A stretch of 6,040 bases of DNA from Chthoniobacterales bacterium (GTDB taxonomy: Bacteria; Verrucomicrobiota; Verrucomicrobiia; Chthoniobacterales; UBA10450): NCBI GenBank assembly GCA_013812515.1, contig JACCTI010000095.1, positions 1-6,040 of the forward strand, in the 5' to 3' direction. A program made the position numbers and the translations under genes. Of the stretch, positions 5,120-6,040 are shown piece by piece; position 1 is the stretch's first letter, and every line of letters begins with the position of its first letter. Under the pieces are notes generated by a model. It was not told where the DNA came from. It ran no database searches and was given only the letters and a program-made list of their open reading frames with translations.

Positions 5120-6040
5120 ATGCATCTCAAATCACTCGAGCTTTTCGGCTTCAAGTCCTTCGCCGACAAAACTACCTTCGAGTTCCACGAAGGGGTGACC
5201 GCGATCCTCGGCCCGAACGGCTGCGGAAAATCCAACGTCCTTGACGCGGTGCGCTGGGTGCTCGGCGAGCAATCAGCCAAAGCACTCCGCGGCGGCGAAA
5301 TGGCGGACGTGATCTTCAATGGGACCGACTCCCGGAAACCCGTCGGCGTCGCGGAAGTCTCACTTACCTTCACCGACTGCGCGCAGGAGCTCGGCGTCGA
5401 CTGGCACGAGGTGCGCGTCACACGCCGGGTTTATCGCGACGGAAACTCCGAGTATCTCCTCAACAAAACCATCTGCCGATTGCGCGATATCCAGAGCCTG
5501 TTCGCCGACACCGGCGTGGGCCGCAGCGCCTACTCCATCATGGAGCAAGGCAAAATCGACCTCATCCTCAGCTCGCGACCGGAAGATCGGCGCACCGTTT
5601 TCGAAGAGGCGGCCGGCATCACTAAGTACCGCAGCCAAAGAAAAGAGGCACTCCGGAAGCTTGAGGCAACGGAAGCGAACCTTCTTCGCATCGGCGACAT
5701 CATCAAAGAGGTAAAGCGGCAGATCGGGTCGTTGCAACGGCAGGCCGGGAAAGCGCGGCGTTATCAAACTTTGATGACAGACCTTCAGGTTCTCGATACG
5801 CACCACTCCCGCGGGAAACTCGAAGAGCTGGAAGCGGAGCTTGCCCGTGGCTGGGAAGAGATCGCGCGCGCGAAACTTTCGGAAGAGGCCACGCTCGGGA
5901 AAATCGAGGCGAGTGAAAATGAGCTCGCCGCAAAACGCAGCGAACTGGACGGGATTGATGCCCGTGTGAGCGAAGCTCGCGCGGAAGTGCAGCGTCTCCA
6001 GAGCGAGATGTCGTCGCACCGGAGCCGCATCGATTTCAAC
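5120..6040 (+). CDS. smc: Chromosome segregation protein SMC, N-terminal part (3' truncated by window)
   Basis: SMC is the ATPase of the bacterial condensin complex (with ScpA and ScpB) that organises and separates chromosomes. The window holds the first 307 residues of a protein normally about 1150-1300 long; the frame is open to the last base. It starts with the canonical MHLKSLELFGFKSFADKT. Walker A is GPNGCGKSN (31-39), followed by DAVRWVLGEQSAKALRGG, the YRDGNSEYLLN block (105-115), GVGRSAYSIMEQGKID (132-147) with the Q-loop-type glutamine, and the RRTVFEEAAGITKYR signature (157-171). From about residue 172 the sequence becomes heptad-like and charged, the start of the coiled coil. ATG 5120 is chosen by homology; an in-frame ATG at 5087 would add 11 residues atypical of SMC. 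No good ribosome binding site or strong terminator is visible in the 114 bases separating it from the permease gene, so read-through is possible. Confidence 0.96.
   Translation, partial: MHLKSLELFGFKSFADKTTFEFHEGVTAILGPNGCGKSNVLDAVRWVLGEQSAKALRGGEMADVIFNGTDSRKPVGVAEVSLTFTDCAQELGVDWHEVRVTRRVYRDGNSEYLLNKTICRLRDIQSLFADTGVGRSAYSIMEQGKIDLILSSRPEDRRTVFEEAAGITKYRSQRKEALRKLEATEANLLRIGDIIKEVKRQIGSLQRQAGKARRYQTLMTDLQVLDTHHSRGKLEELEAELARGWEEIARAKLSEEATLGKIEASENELAAKRSELDGIDARVSEARAEVQRLQSEMSSHRSRIDFN

Noticed and set aside
3931..5125. Long minus-strand open frames (157 and 281 codons) opposite the permease gene
   Set aside because: High-GC antisense shadows of a clearly coding transporter. Their translations are Arg/Gln/Pro-rich with no recognisable motif.

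Overview
The window is compact, GC-rich (roughly 58-60% by eye) bacterial chromosome with six protein genes. Two of them are cut by the window edges: queC on the left and smc on the right. No RNA gene, CRISPR array, transposase, phage gene or plasmid gene is visible. Gene content is mostly housekeeping. The intergenic DNA carries long inverted repeats with TGTCATCC-like ends and a short RYGTTCG tandem repeat, a style I associate with soil Verrucomicrobiota such as Chthoniobacterales. That assignment is a tentative impression, because the window holds no phylogenetic marker I can test. Layout from left to right: (1) the 3' part of queC (preQ0 synthase, + strand), coupled by an ATGA overlap to a 60-residue single-pass membrane protein of unknown function; (2) on the - strand and converging on that small gene with a 34-bp overlap, a secreted NlpC/P60 hydrolase with a long Pro/Ser/Thr/Lys-rich linker; (3) upstream of it on the same strand, a cytoplasmic M20-family dipeptidase with all metal ligands intact; (4) a 397-bp divergent intergenic region with a repeat element and a heptamer tandem repeat; (5) an APC-superfamily amino-acid permease (+ strand); (6) the start of smc, encoding the N-terminal ATPase head and the beginning of the coiled coil. 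The NlpC/P60 hydrolase, the M20 dipeptidase and the permease could form a loose theme of wall-peptide cleavage, dipeptide hydrolysis and amino-acid transport. This is inferred from adjacency only. The most notable non-coding signal is a pair of related palindromic elements of about 126 and 135 bp (1800-1925 and 3386-3520). Each is built from two inverted arms of about 40 bp, and together they look like a REPIN- or MITE-like non-autonomous family. The first sits across the 5' end of the NlpC/P60 gene, so the N-terminus of that protein appears to be written in repeat DNA. I found no convincing novel multi-gene system here.
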